Assembly: GCA_029204225.1 (NCBI GenBank)
Contig: CM055100.1
Coordinates: 23,003,810 to 23,067,809, forward strand
Length of the DNA stretch: 64,000 nucleotides
Direction of reading: 5' to 3'
Source: Diphasiastrum complanatum
Lineage: Eukaryota; Streptophyta; Lycopodiopsida; Lycopodiales; Lycopodiaceae
The notes beneath the pieces were generated by a model. It ran no database searches and was not told the origin of the DNA. It saw only the letters and a program-made list of their open reading frames with translations. The translations under genes were made by a program, and so were the position numbers. This document shows, in pieces, positions 23,115 through 34,078 of this stretch (positions are counted from its first letter, which is position 1; each line of letters opens with the position of its first letter).

Positions 23115-25220
23115 CCAAAAGCTTTCAAGAAGTGTGGCAAAGTGTGTGAGGCATGTAGCCTTGCAAAGTCACACAAGACTTCCTACAAGAGATCTTTAAC
23201 AAGATCTACCTCACCTTTAGATCTTATCCATTCGGATGTACATACTTTTCTCATGAAAGTAATGGAGGAGCCTTTACGTATGTGACTTTTATTGATGATT
23301 GTACTAGATACACTTGGATTGAATTATTGCCTAAGAAAACCCTTGTATATGAAGCTTTTGTAAAGTTTAAGTCTCTAGTGGAAAAGCAACTTAGTTCTTG
23401 CATTAAAGTTCTAAGATGTGATAATGGAGGAGAGTATATCTCCAACAAGATAAGAGACTTTTGTGAGATCGATGGCATTAAGAGAGAACTCACTTATCCT
23501 TACACCCCCCAGCAAAATGGGGTGGCCGAGAGGAAAAATAGGAGTCTTTGTGAATGTGCAAAGTCTTTAAGACTTGATGCATCTCTACCCATCACTTTTT
23601 TGGGGGAGGCCATAACTCGTGCTAATTACTTATGTGATAGGCTTCCTAGTAGTGCCATTGGTGGGATCTCACCATTTCAAGCTTTTTTTGGCAATAAGCC
23701 CAATGAAAAGATTTTAAAGTGTTTGGATGTATATGTTATGTCCACATTCCTTTGGAAACAAGAAAGAAAGAAGATGCAACTTCCTTCAAAGGTATATTTG
23801 TAGGTTATAGTGAAAATAGCAAAGGATATAGGATATTTGATCCTATTTCAAAGAAAGTAAAAGCTAGCAAGGATGTCTTGTTTGATGAATCTCAAAGTTA
23901 CAAGTTGTCTCCAAATTCATCTAATCTCTTAGGTGATGAAGATCTTGCAACACCAGAGGAGGAGCCTCTTTAAAATGATCTTTTGGAAGATCAAAATCAA
24001 GTGCCAAAGGAGCCGAGAAGATCCACAAGGAGCAAGGCTGAGCCTTCAAGGATCACATACTTTGAAAAAGGAAAGCAAAGGGAAGACACATCTCCTTCTA
24101 CCTCTTACTCTTTTCTAACCACAATGCTTGAAGAGCCATCATGTTATGAAGATGCAAGTAGATCACAAGTTTGGAGAGATGCAATGCAAGTGCTTTGATG
24201 CCTTGATAGATAATAAAACTTGGAATCTTGTACACCTTCCATATGGAAAGAAGCCACTTGCATGTAAGTGGATCTATAGATTAAACTACAATCAAAATGG
24301 ATCTATAAGTAAGTACAAAGCTAGATTGGTTGCTAAGGGGTTCCTTCAAACTAAAGGCATAGATTATGAAGAAAAATTTGCTCCTATAGGAAAACTTGTA
24401 ACCATTAGATTGATCATTTGTATTGCTACTTTATTCAAATGGAATCTCTATCAAATGGATGTGACAAATGCTTTTTTGAATGGATACTTGGAGGAGGAAA
24501 TATTCATGTTGAAACCCAAGGGCTTCATCAAGGATGGTGAGGAGGAAAAGGTTTGCCACTTAAGGAAGAGCCTATATGGCTTGAAGCAAGCACCTAGAGC
24601 TTGGTACTCTAGGTTGCATGATTTTCTCTACTCTCTTGGCTTTGTGATTAGCTCTTATGAGCCGTCTTTGTACATCAAATGTAATGATGGAAAGATCATC
24701 AGTTTAGTACTTTATGTTGATGATATCATATTGACATGAAATGATGGTGAAGGCATAAGAATTGTTAAAGTTTCCTTGTCTAGTGAGTTCAAGATGGTAG
24801 ATCTAGGACTTCTTAAGTTCATACTTGGAAGAGAAGCTACTAGAGGTAGTGATTTTATGTTTATAAGTCAATCAAAAGTATGCTACTTCCATTCTTGAGA
24901 GGTTTGGCATGAAAGATTGTAAAGGGATTGACACCCCTATGGAGCAAACTTGTAAAGTTACTAATGATTGTGATGAAGCATCTTTTGAGGACATCACACT
25001 CTTTAGGAAGCTAATAGGCTCCTTAATCTATTTGACAATCACTAGACCAGATTTGAGTTATAGTGTAAGCAAGTTAAGTCAATATATGCAAGGCCCCTTG
25101 ATGCATCATTGGAAAAGTGCCAAGAGAGTGCTTAGATATGTCTCTTCTACTAGATTTTTTGGCATTCTCTATCAAGGATCTAACTTGTACTTGAGAGCAT
25201 TTTCGGATTCAGATTTTGCA
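23115..25220 (+). pseudogene. Copia D integrase, reverse transcriptase and RNase H
   Basis: D resumes with CGKVCEACSLAKSHK (zinc-binding Cys), then integrase 23282-23803: TFIDDCTRYTW, LRCDNGGEYIS, TPQQNGVAERKNRS. A frameshift leads to FGCICYVHIPLETRKK and GYSENSKGYRIFDP (23719-23970). RT occupies 24128-24739 with CKWIYRLNYNQNGSISKYKA, QMDVTNAFLNGYLEEE, YGLKQAPRAWY and the catalytic YVDD. RNase H runs 24909-25220 (GSLIYLTITRPDLSY) and is cut off after SDSDFA by gypsy sequence. Several frameshifts; otherwise all copia domains in order. Confidence 0.9.
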
Positions 25221-25621
25221 AAGGAATCTCCCCTGAAATAGTAGTACATCGGATTCCTCTAGAAGACAATGCTAAGCCTGTTAGGGCCAAACCTTACCGA
25301 AGTAACCCTGTCTATCGTGAGAGGATCGATGAGGATATTAAGAAATTGCTGGATGTTGGCTTCATTTATGAGGTCCAACATACTGATTGGGTATCACCCA
25401 TTGTGGTTGTACCCAAGAAAAATGGCAAGCTTCGTATCTGTGTCAACCTCAAGAACCTTAATGCGGTTATGAAGAAAGACCATTTTTCCTTGCCCTTAAC
25501 GACCCAAATATTAGAGGAAATGGCAGGAGCTGAAGCTTTCAGCTTCTTGGATGGATTCAGCGGTTATTTCCTTTTTCAAATAGCCCCTAGAACGAGGTTT
25601 ACGTTTATAACGTTATGCCTT
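25221..25621 (+). pseudogene. Ty3/gypsy reverse transcriptase fragment
   Basis: It begins around HRIPLEDNAKPVRAKPYR, continues DWVSPIVVVPKKNGKLRICV (the W-x-S-P-x-V-x-V-x-K-K-x-G motif) and FSFLDGFSGYFLFQIAP (the SFLDGFSGY catalytic-palm motif), then ends near FITL. It is fused directly to the cut end of copia D and then interrupted by an LTR at 25622. Confidence 0.88.
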
Positions 25622-26446
25622 TGTAGGGTCGAAGATCTCGCGTAGTATAGCCCTCCCGCCTGTCAACAAGGGTTAGATCACTAGATAGGTACCTAACTAT
25701 GCATAGATGCTACTTTTAGTTAATTTCCTACTTTCTCCCTTAACTCTTATCACCACTAACACTGTTCTCCTTTAACTCTACTCCTCTACACTAACATTCA
25801 TCATGATTTGGGTGAAGGGAACGGATAGAAAATAAGAGGTTGAGAAGAGAAGAGAGAAAGAGAGAGAGATAGAGAGTGAGGGTGGAAATTAGCTCAAATG
25901 CTCCTTATGCTTGCTAATGGAAAAGCATTCACTATGGCAAACAATAAAAATGGAAATAGAAAGCAATGGAAAACACAATCAAGAGCATTAGCAAGTAGTG
26001 AATAACAAATGAGGATGCTTCTCTTCCAAAAATGGTAGAGTTTCCTCCTTCTCATTAAGCATGGAAATAGTGTACAAATGGTGCCTTTTTATAAAATGGG
26101 AAAGGCCCTTGCCCCTCAATCCTATTGGCTACTATTCACAATGATCCTATCCATTCATCTTGGACCCAACTTGATCCAAGGGTCCACAAAAAGTACGTAA
26201 GAAATCACAAGATTCATGTGAGTCCCAATTTGGACCCAACTCTAAAAAGTGATCTCTAAGTTTAAAAATGACATTGGGCCTCTAGTTTTATTTTAATTCC
26301 AAGGCACAAGTCATGTTTAATTTATTTACAACTTTCTTTGCGTGCTCATTGGGCCATGGGCTTATACATGTAGGATGCCGTGCCCTTGCAACACATTTTA
26401 TTGGATGATTTTATTTATTTACACTTTGTTGGGAATACCCCCAACA
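25622..26446 (-). mobile_element. LTR of a minus-strand gypsy element (gypsy-3)
   Basis: On the minus strand it starts TGTTGGGGGTATTCCCAACA at 26446 and ends TTCGACCCTACA at 25622, about 825 bases. It interrupts the gypsy RT fragment, so it is the younger of the two. Only this LTR and a little internal sequence (26447-26660) are found. Confidence 0.65.
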
Positions 26447-26660
26447 AGACCCACGGCCTGAAGTAGTGCCAGTCCCTCGGCACTCTGCCGGTTTAGTATA
26501 GCGTCCTCTTTGCCCGCCTCTGGTGGATCAGGTAACCCATAACGTCTTCCATGAAGTTGAGACGGTCCAGTTTCTTCGAGTCCTTGGGCATGTGGAAGGA
26601 CTTGTGGACTCCTGTTAGCCATTCTTGCTCGGTCCAGGCTTGGAATCAGTGCGTGAATCT
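26447..26660 (-). pseudogene. Possible 3' internal end of gypsy-3
   Basis: On the minus strand a frame reads MANRSPQVLPHAQGLEETGP, then DAILNRQSAEGLALLQAVGL, and runs into the LTR start. Its position just before an LTR suggests the carboxyl end of a gypsy polyprotein or a spacer. I do not recognise a domain. Confidence 0.35.
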
Positions 26661-27022
26661 ATTGCTTTAATGAATTGAGTAATAGGCATTGACACCTGTA
26701 GAACTAAGAAACTTCGATGAACCATGTTTGATGGTATTATGAACACTGACCTTTCTTTGAAAGGATGTGCAGGTACACATAAACGTACCTGATGAATCTG
26801 AACAAGAATAATAAGCCCTCTGGGCTTAAGGACTGATCTTTCTTTGAGGGTATGTGTAGGTACTCGAGAAAGTGCCAGAAGAACAAGAATCGAATCAAGA
26901 AGCTTTCTAAGCTTAAAGACAGTAAACATGAAGGCTTTTGACAAAGTCTATAATGAAGGCTCAAAAGAGTCTATAAAGAACTGGACAAGGTTTAGGGTCT
27001 GATCACCCTAGTGACATGTTCC
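26661..27022. other. Stretch with short imperfect repeats
   Basis: Two partly similar segments occur, GACCTTTCTTTGAAAGGATG near 26750 and GATCTTTCTTTGAGGGTATG near 26838, each followed by a TGTGCAGGTAC/TGTGTAGGTAC motif. No gene recognised. Confidence 0.5.
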
Positions 27023-27188
27023 ACCATGATTGAGTATGGGCAACCTCTAGAAAATAAGAGCCAATGACCATGATTGAGAATGGGCAACCTCTAGAAAATA
27101 AGTGCCAATGAACATGATTGAGGATGGGCAAACTCTAGAAAATAAGTGCCAATGACCATGACTGAGGATGGGCAACCTCTAGAAAAAA
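27023..27188. repeat. Tandem repeat, 44-bp unit, about 3.8 copies
   Basis: Copies start at 27023, 27067, 27111 and 27155, each opening ACCATGATTGAG (or AACATG/ACTGAG) and carrying GGGCAACCTCTAGAAAATAA. The exact 44-base spacing shows recent tandem duplication. Confidence 0.95.
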
Positions 27189-27903
<715 letters not shown>

Positions 27904-27968
27904 TTCTCTCAAACTATAATATGCTCTTGAAACTATTACCCATATGTCAGAATGGTTGATCAATACTC

Positions 27969-28260
27969 TTGCATGTCATAGCATTTGTGGCCAATTGTCT
28001 ATGCATGTTAGATGTAGGGCATGCATGTCATAGCATCAGTGGTTTATTGCCCATGCATGTCAGATCTAGAGCTTGCATGTCAGTTTGGAAGCTTGCATGT
28101 CATACCATCAGTGGTTTATTGCCCATGCATGTCAGATCTAGAGTTTGCATGACAGATCTAAGGCTTGCATGTCAGTTTTGAAGCTTGCATGTTAGTTATA
28201 AAGCTTGCATGTCACTCCATGCATTCCTGAAAGGCCATGCATGTCACTTCATGACAGTTG
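27969..28260. repeat. CATGTCA-rich degenerate tandem repeat
   Basis: The motif GCATGTCA recurs about a dozen times with spacers such as GATCTAGAGCTT and CATCAGTGGTTTATTGCCCA. Two longer copies (about 28020-28075 and 28097-28145) are nearly the same. Part of the same sequence appears inverted at 63.9-64 kb. Confidence 0.85.
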
Positions 28261-28781
28261 CATGTCAAGAATCTATGAACCCTTATGATTTCATGTCACT
28301 TCAGACAGTTGCATGTAATGAATCTATGAACCCTTATGATCACATGACAAGAATCTAATATCCAACATGATTGCATGTCGAAAAGATTGAGACTGATGAA
28401 AAGATGTCTATGCTTTTGTTAAGCTAGATATGGAATTGAGATCTTTGAATATGAATCAAGACTATGTTAAGTTGATGTTCCTACATCTAAGACCCTTTTG
28501 CAATCCATTGTATATGTAATTGGCATTGGCCAATTGGATTTGCATAATGATAAGAAAAGAATCCTTCCCGGGGGGGGGGGTCCCCATCTTGACCCCTCAG
28601 TGCTTCCGCTATTCAGTGTGTGAATGAATCTATGTGATGCAATTGTTTTTTGAGTTTTGATTTAAAATCTTAGTTGATTTTCATTAAGTTGATTCGAGAC
28701 TAGCTTCATGTGAATGATAAGCCAATTAATTCTTTTGGCCTTTAAGAACTTTAGGATAGGCCTTCGCACCTCGAGTTCACA
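28190..28781 (-). repeat. Dispersed repeat R, copy 1 (minus)
   Basis: This interval matches 63502-64000 in inverted orientation. Shared marks include TGTGAACTCGAGG at its minus-strand start, TTCTTAAAGGCCAAAAGAA, GAGGGGTCAAGATGGGGA, a C-run of 11-13 and ATGCAAATCCAATTGGCC. It begins with TG like an LTR and may be an LTR or a non-autonomous element. It abuts a copia integrase fragment. Confidence 0.85.
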
Positions 28782-28985
28782 CGTATACTCAACGAATTTC
28801 TCAAAAGCTTCTGATTTTGTACAAATAAAGTATACTACAGCGAACTTGCTGAAGTCATTGATAAACGTAATGAAGTATTTTGCATCAGCCAATGACAACA
28901 CTTCTCTAGATCAGACAGTTGGGTTGATGACAGATGTGCACCAACATGAACTATTCAATCTATGTCCTTGTCAGGATCTTTAAGG
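28782..28985 (-). pseudogene. Copia integrase fragment
   Basis: Minus-strand sequence encodes LADAKYFITFINDFSKFAVV then KSEAFEKFVEY, the first part of a copia integrase core (the usual FIDDFS is FINDFS here, so the first catalytic Asp pair is altered). It is bounded by repeat R on one side and gypsy-1 on the other. Confidence 0.75.
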
Positions 28986-29191
28986 TTTAGTGGAATTGTC
29001 TTAGCGGGTCCTTCAAAGGAATTGGAACTTGGTGTAGATTCCTAATGTGGTTGAGGTAACTGGATAACGACGTCATCCAATGTAAAGTCTTTGAATTTTT
29101 GTGGAAGATCGAAAGGTGGGTCCACAAAATGTTTTGGGACTTTAGGAATCATTTGAGTTGATTCTTTACCGGACGTGGAAGCTTTGTCGTA

Positions 29192-29830
29192 CTATTTGGT
29201 GTCTGTCCCTTCTGACAAGGGCTTGATTGGCTGTTTAAGCTTCTCACACATCTGTTTTTGATGTTCGGTTAATTTTGTATCAATAATTTTATTTTTTTGT
29301 AACCGAGGTTTTTGTGCTTTTTGAATGGGCGGTGTTGTGGCCTCACTTGCCATATTATCGTCGATTGTATCCCAGACTTCGTCGGAATACACGTCCCAAG
29401 TATATACTTTGGGTTTGGGCCTGTATGCTTGTGTGTTTGGTACTTTGGATGTTAGTGGGACATGAGCCAACGGTCCCGGTGACTTGATCTCCTTAGGAAT
29501 GACTTTCGACGGATAACATTGAGCATCTAGATAGAGTACATAATCATCCGTCATTTCGACATCATCCATGGAAAGAATGCCTTCTTCCGAAACATGGGCA
29601 ATAGAGACACTAGGTTCTCCTTGGCACCAAGCTATAGGAATGAGATCTATCATCATAAGCGGGATGATGGGTGTGTCAATGTCTGTAGAAGATGGGAGAA
29701 TATCCACATCTTCTGCAGCCGTTTTGATACGACATCGATTGGAATCCGCACAATCCACGGTGGTTAGTGCATGACCCCAATTTATTATGTCTGTGGTTCG
29801 TGTATAGTGGCCTTTTGGTTGGATCGGCAC
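29192..29830 (-). pseudogene. Gypsy-1 linker between protease and lost RT
   Basis: An intact frame of 212 codons follows the protease on the minus strand, rich in D, P and T, with WGHALTTVDCADSNRCRI and MIDLIPIAWCQGEPSVSIAH. It belongs to the polyprotein by position and orientation; no catalytic motif is seen. Long acidic spacers before RT occur in some plant gypsy lineages. It reads on through a stop at 29190 to residues such as VPKHFVDPPFDLPQKF near 29110. Confidence 0.5.
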
Positions 29831-29959
29831 ACTATCTGATTCGTCATATGTTGTAGATGACCAATCATCGTATACCTTGGCGGGCTTGACATGGCCATTT
29901 GAGTTAACAGTGACTCGTTTATCGTGGTTTCCTAAGGTAATTTTGTTGTTCTTCCAGTC

Positions 29960-30230
29960 TTAAACAACACCTGCCATCTGGAGCCAGGGTGTACCAAGAA
30001 GGAGTTTATATGTATTGGCATCTTCTCGTAGGTCTAAGATGACACAATCGATGATAAACTTGACACCTACTATTCGAACCTTTATATTTGATAAATGACC
30101 AACAGGGTCAGTAACTCGTTGATCATCCATGCGAATTTTATATCGTGGTTGATCGAGGGTATTGAAGCCCCATGACTTTGCCAATGACAAGCCATTATAT
30201 TAACGTCTGATTCGCTATCGAGGAAGCAGA
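29960..30230 (-). pseudogene. Gypsy-1 retropepsin-like protease
   Basis: The frame includes GVKFIIDCVILDLREDANTY and LLLGTPWLQ, the usual C-terminal flap and LGTPWL motif of gypsy aspartic proteases. Just before it, in another frame, FLDSESDVN replaces the usual D-T/S-G-x-x-x-N active site: the Gly is Glu, and a frameshift separates it from the rest. The enzyme would be dead. Confidence 0.7.
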
Positions 30231-30680
30231 TACTGCGAGATAATCTTTATAGGACAAAGGTAGTGTGATGCTATTCCCCTTAGCAACACCTATATTCATC
30301 AGATTCATAGGAATCTGAGGAATTTCAGGAATCTCTTATGGTTTTTGTTGTTCATCAAGAATTAGAGGCAACTGAAAACTACGATGGATATAGCGTTGAA
30401 GTCCGGTGAAGGATTTGATTGCACTATGGAATGGCATAGTGAGTTGAGCTTGCAGGAGGTCAAAAAATACTTCAAGTCCCTGTAGGGATTGTTCCTTTTT
30501 GGGTATATGAGCTGATAACAGACTTTCCATATGTTCTTCCTCTCACAAAAATTCATCTTGAAATTCGTTGTATTGCCTTTGTTCGACTTTTGGGTCTGGG
30601 TAGTCTTTTGGTAATGTGAAAGTCGTCAAATGGCTTCCATGTGGGTCAGCTAATTTTCCATGGTTTTGCAACTGTTCTTG

Positions 30681-32416
30681 TTATTGGCGTTGTGCTGTAG
30701 TAAGAGCTCTAACAGGTTCGGATGTGATATGATGTGCTGGAAGGATCCTGTTAGGTTGTTTAGGACAGTCTTTGAAGCTGTGTTTGCGATCACAGTCGGG
30801 AAATTCCGCATGGTATTGGTTTTTTACTTTACAGTCAGCCATGAAATGTCTTGTTTCGCCACAGATAAAGCAGCGGTTGCTCATTGGTCCGATGGCGATA
30901 GCGTAACCATCTTGGATGGCTAGTTGTGTTGGGTTTTCTGGTGGTGTGGAATACTCAACTTGTTTGCATGAGCATGAGTTGTTGGTTGGATAATGGTGAT
31001 GGCTAGATGAAGGAATTGATGTATCATGATTATATGAGTGATCGTAGGAGTTTTCTACCAGGTGTGCATGGGCAGACTCTCGAGGATGTCTATGTTTTTG
31101 TGCTCCTAGATCCTGTTGTCCTCGTGGTGGTGGTCCCAAGAGTGCCAGCTGTGGTTGAGGGTCATGTCTAGGTTGTCTGGGCAACTCTTGTATATGAACC
31201 TGGTTGTTTCGTGGTGGATAGGGCGTGTGTTGTTGCTGTGAAACAAATGGTTGTCGAGGAGGTTGATAATGTCCTCCTGATTGGTTGTGAGACTGATTCC
31301 GTGGGTTATAATAGCAATAAAGGGAGATATGCCCCATAAAGTCGCAGATTTCACATTTGATCAAGGAGGTATCTGGGACCGGTTGGTATGAAGGGCACTC
31401 ATTGCCAGTGTGTACACCTCGGCAGTGAGGGCACCACGTGTTCTCTCGTCTATGATGGATGTGGCCAGTCAGTAACTGACCTAGCATCGAACTTTGGATA
31501 GACTTAAGAGTGTTTTGAAACTCTTTTGTGAGTTTTTCCATCTATTGTTGGTGTTGCTGGTTAAGCAACTCCATCTGTGTCTTCCATAACTGTTCTCGTG
31601 TGTCATCGTTTGGTCGAGCTTCTTTGACAGCACAATGTGCTCTCCTTTCACGTGGTTCATCCACATCTGAGTCCTCGTCTTCTTCCCGAATGGCATCAGA
31701 CATGGCTTGTTTCAATGATGTATATTCATCATTGGAATGAAGTTCATGTCGTATCCATCGTGGAAGTCCACTGAGGAACCAAATGATGAGCATGGATTTA
31801 GTAGGTTGCTCTTGTACCTGACTTTTTAATCATTTAAATCGTTCGATGTAGTCACGTATTTTTTCATCTTTTGTCATTTTGATATTACTTAGTTTGACAA
31901 AAGGGCTTTCTATCAAGCAAAAATTCTTGAAACGTCTGATAAAGGCCTCCTCAAGAGTGACCAGTCACGTTTATCTTCACGATCAAGGTTAGAAAACCAC
32001 TCTCATGCTCGATCGATCATGGTCATCGAGAAGAGCTGTACCATGGCCTCCGGTGATGTCTCACCATAGACATCACATGCGTTCTCAAAGACTTGAAGAA
32101 ATCTTTGAGGATCAGTGTTACCATCGTACTTAGGTAAGTCAAGCTTGGGGGTCCTTTTTTCAGTACATGGAACATTATGTGCAAAAGCTCCGTTTAAGTG
32201 AGCTCGTGCATGTGAGGATTCGACAGCATGGAAATGTGGTCGTTCATAGGGAGCTTCATAACGCATAGGTTCCCATCTGTCGAATGGGTTTGTGGATGGG
32301 TCTTGGACTTGGGATTTCATCCGGGAATATCTATTAAATCGAGCATGTTCGATGCATGGGGAGACCATCTCTGGTGGATAGTCTTCCGTAGAATTCGGAT
32401 CATAGGGACGATCCAT
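30681..32416 (-). pseudogene. Gypsy-1 gag with several zinc knuckles
   Basis: The N-terminal block (32416-32003) has PKLDLPKYDGNTDPQRFLQV and FENACDVYGETSPEAMVQLF, the gypsy gag capsid signature. After frameshifts, 31793-31542 and 31541-30681 follow. The last carries CPHCRGVHTGNEC, CEICDFMGHISLYC, CFICGETRHFMADC and a partial CDRKHSFKDC. The first knuckle has spacing C-x2-C-x3-H-x4-C rather than the common x4. Between knuckles lies a Pro/Gln/His-rich segment. Frameshifts and stops separate the blocks, so the gene is dead. Confidence 0.8.
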
Positions 32417-32429
32417 GACAACATGTAGA

Positions 32430-33625
32430 GTGTCATAGGATTGTGTAAATATGTACGTGGACTCTGGTTACGGTGGATACATGTGTTGGAATGTGGTTGC
32501 TACGAATCCACGGTTGATGCAAGTGTAATGCGACCAATGGCGGATGATACGGCTAAGGTGGTGGGATGATGGTATGTGGTGGTAGTGGTGCAATATGGTT
32601 TCTGGCTGTCCGTTGTGTGTTATTGCAGTCTGTTACAGGGTGTGGCTGTCTACAGCTATTTGGTTTGGCATTAGAGAGAGGGTAAGGAGGTACGTGTGGT
32701 TGGGATGGTGGATGGGGCCTACGGTTTGGGACGGAGGGTGACGGTTTGCGGGTGGTGGTGTATTTATGGTTATTGTGGAGTGTGAGTGTTTACGGGTGTG
32801 ACGGTTACGGTGCCTACGGTGACAGGTGAAGAGCGGGTTCCGATTCTCACGGTTTGCGACGGTGAGCGGACGTTTATGGTGTATTGCAATATATGGCGAG
32901 TGGTGGTGGCGAGGAAGTCGTAGGGCCGGATGATTGTGGTTTGTTTCGATCTTGGGCGGCCGAGGGTGGAGACGGGTGTATATGGTTTGTGATGAAGGTG
33001 TTGTAATGCAGTGGGTTATGGTGGAGTTAGTTATTACGAGATACGGAGAGCGATTGTGGGGGTGGTGGTGTCAATGGCTTATGGTGTTTTCAATGACGTT
33101 GTGCGAATGTGGGGAAAGGGTGTTTGATTGGTGGTTGGAGGTGACGAAAGTAGGTGTAGGCCGTATGATTGCGGTCGGTTGCGACTAGGTGTGGCCGAGT
33201 AGAGTCGTAGGGCCGTTGGATTGCGGACGGTTGCGATGTGAGGATGGTGGGTGAATGAGAAGGATGGTGTGGTATGCGAAGGTAGTTCTGGGAGGTGTGT
33301 GTGGTGGTTGACTGATTCGATGGTTTGGAATGGATGGCAATGGGTTGCAGTCTCCACGGATCGAGAACAGAGATGAGTGGATGGCGGAGTGTTGCGATGA
33401 TTGTGGTCCATACAGTTTGCAATGGATTGTGGTTCTGATGGTTTGATATGTTTGGTCACAAGAATGCAAGGAGTGAAGTAATGGGTGTTTTGGTGAATGT
33501 ATTCTTTACGATTGGAAACAGTTGCTACGGTGTAGAATGGTCACTACGGATCAATGTGGTTGTTACGAATGGTCACAATGATGGTGATGCGATTGAATAT
33601 GGACTGGACAGTCAAAGGATCGGTT
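32430..33625 (-). other. Gypsy-1 leader, strand-skewed G/T-rich region
   Basis: The plus strand is strikingly rich in G and T (GGTGGTG, TACGGTT, GTGGTTG) and poor in C; the minus-strand transcript would be C/A-rich. Few stop codons arise in any minus-strand frame, giving long Pro/Thr/His/Ser frames that are not convincing genes. Motifs such as ACGGTT and GGTTGCGA recur irregularly. Confidence 0.6.
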
Positions 33626-33830
33626 GAGAACTGAGATTACCCGTCGGTCGAGAATTGACGCGAGAGCGTCGGTCGAGATCTAATGCGAAGTGTCGGTCGA
33701 GATCGTAACTGAAGCTGTCGGTCGAGATCTGACGCGAAGCGTCGGTCGAGATCATAACTGAAGCTGTCGGTCGAGATCGGACACGATGGCTTCGGTTGAG
33801 ATGCAAGCAAATGCGTCGATTAAGATTTAA
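33626..33830. repeat. Tandem repeat of 24-26-bp units with alternating types
   Basis: The core GTCGGTCGAGATC is repeated about seven times between 33640 and 33810. The tails alternate between (TG)ACGCGAAG-type and GTAACTGAAGCT-type, giving a higher-order period of about 49-50 bases. It lies in the untranslated leader of gypsy-1. Confidence 0.92.
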
Positions 33831-34062
33831 CTCAAGACATAGTAGGATTGTTTTGTAGTGGCTCGGTCGAGAGTCGATGTGTAGCAGTCCGGTCCAGACG
33901 AGAGTCGTGGCTCGACTTGTGAAGCGCCGATTGAGAACTGAGCTTCGTAGTAGTCAGGACGAAAGTGGTGGGTTCTATAATGAAAGTGTGGCAGTCCTGA
34001 AAGCAATGGTTGTGCTGCACATATCAGAATGGTTTTTTAGGTGGTTTAATGTCTGTGTAGCT

Positions 34063-34076
34063 GTGGAACGGCACCA
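34063..34076 (-). promoter_or_regulatory. Primer-binding site of gypsy-1
   Basis: On the minus strand TGGTGCCGTTCCAC lies two bases after the LTR end GTGAACA, matching the TGGCGCCGTT-type primer site of plant gypsy elements. Confidence 0.65.
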
Positions 34077-34078
34077 AA

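Noticed and set aside
27969-28260. CRISPR-like array from the repeated GCATGTCA motif
   Set aside because: Repeats are short, irregularly spaced and degenerate, the genome is a plant, and part of the sequence recurs at 63.9 kb in a dispersed repeat.
31528-31740. Plus-strand frame opposite gypsy-1 gag
   Set aside because: It is a shadow of the minus-strand gag frame.
33079-33469. Three overlapping long minus-strand frames rich in Thr, His, Pro and Ser
   Set aside because: They arise from the C/A-rich composition of the gypsy-1 leader, which lacks stops in all frames; none has a family motif.
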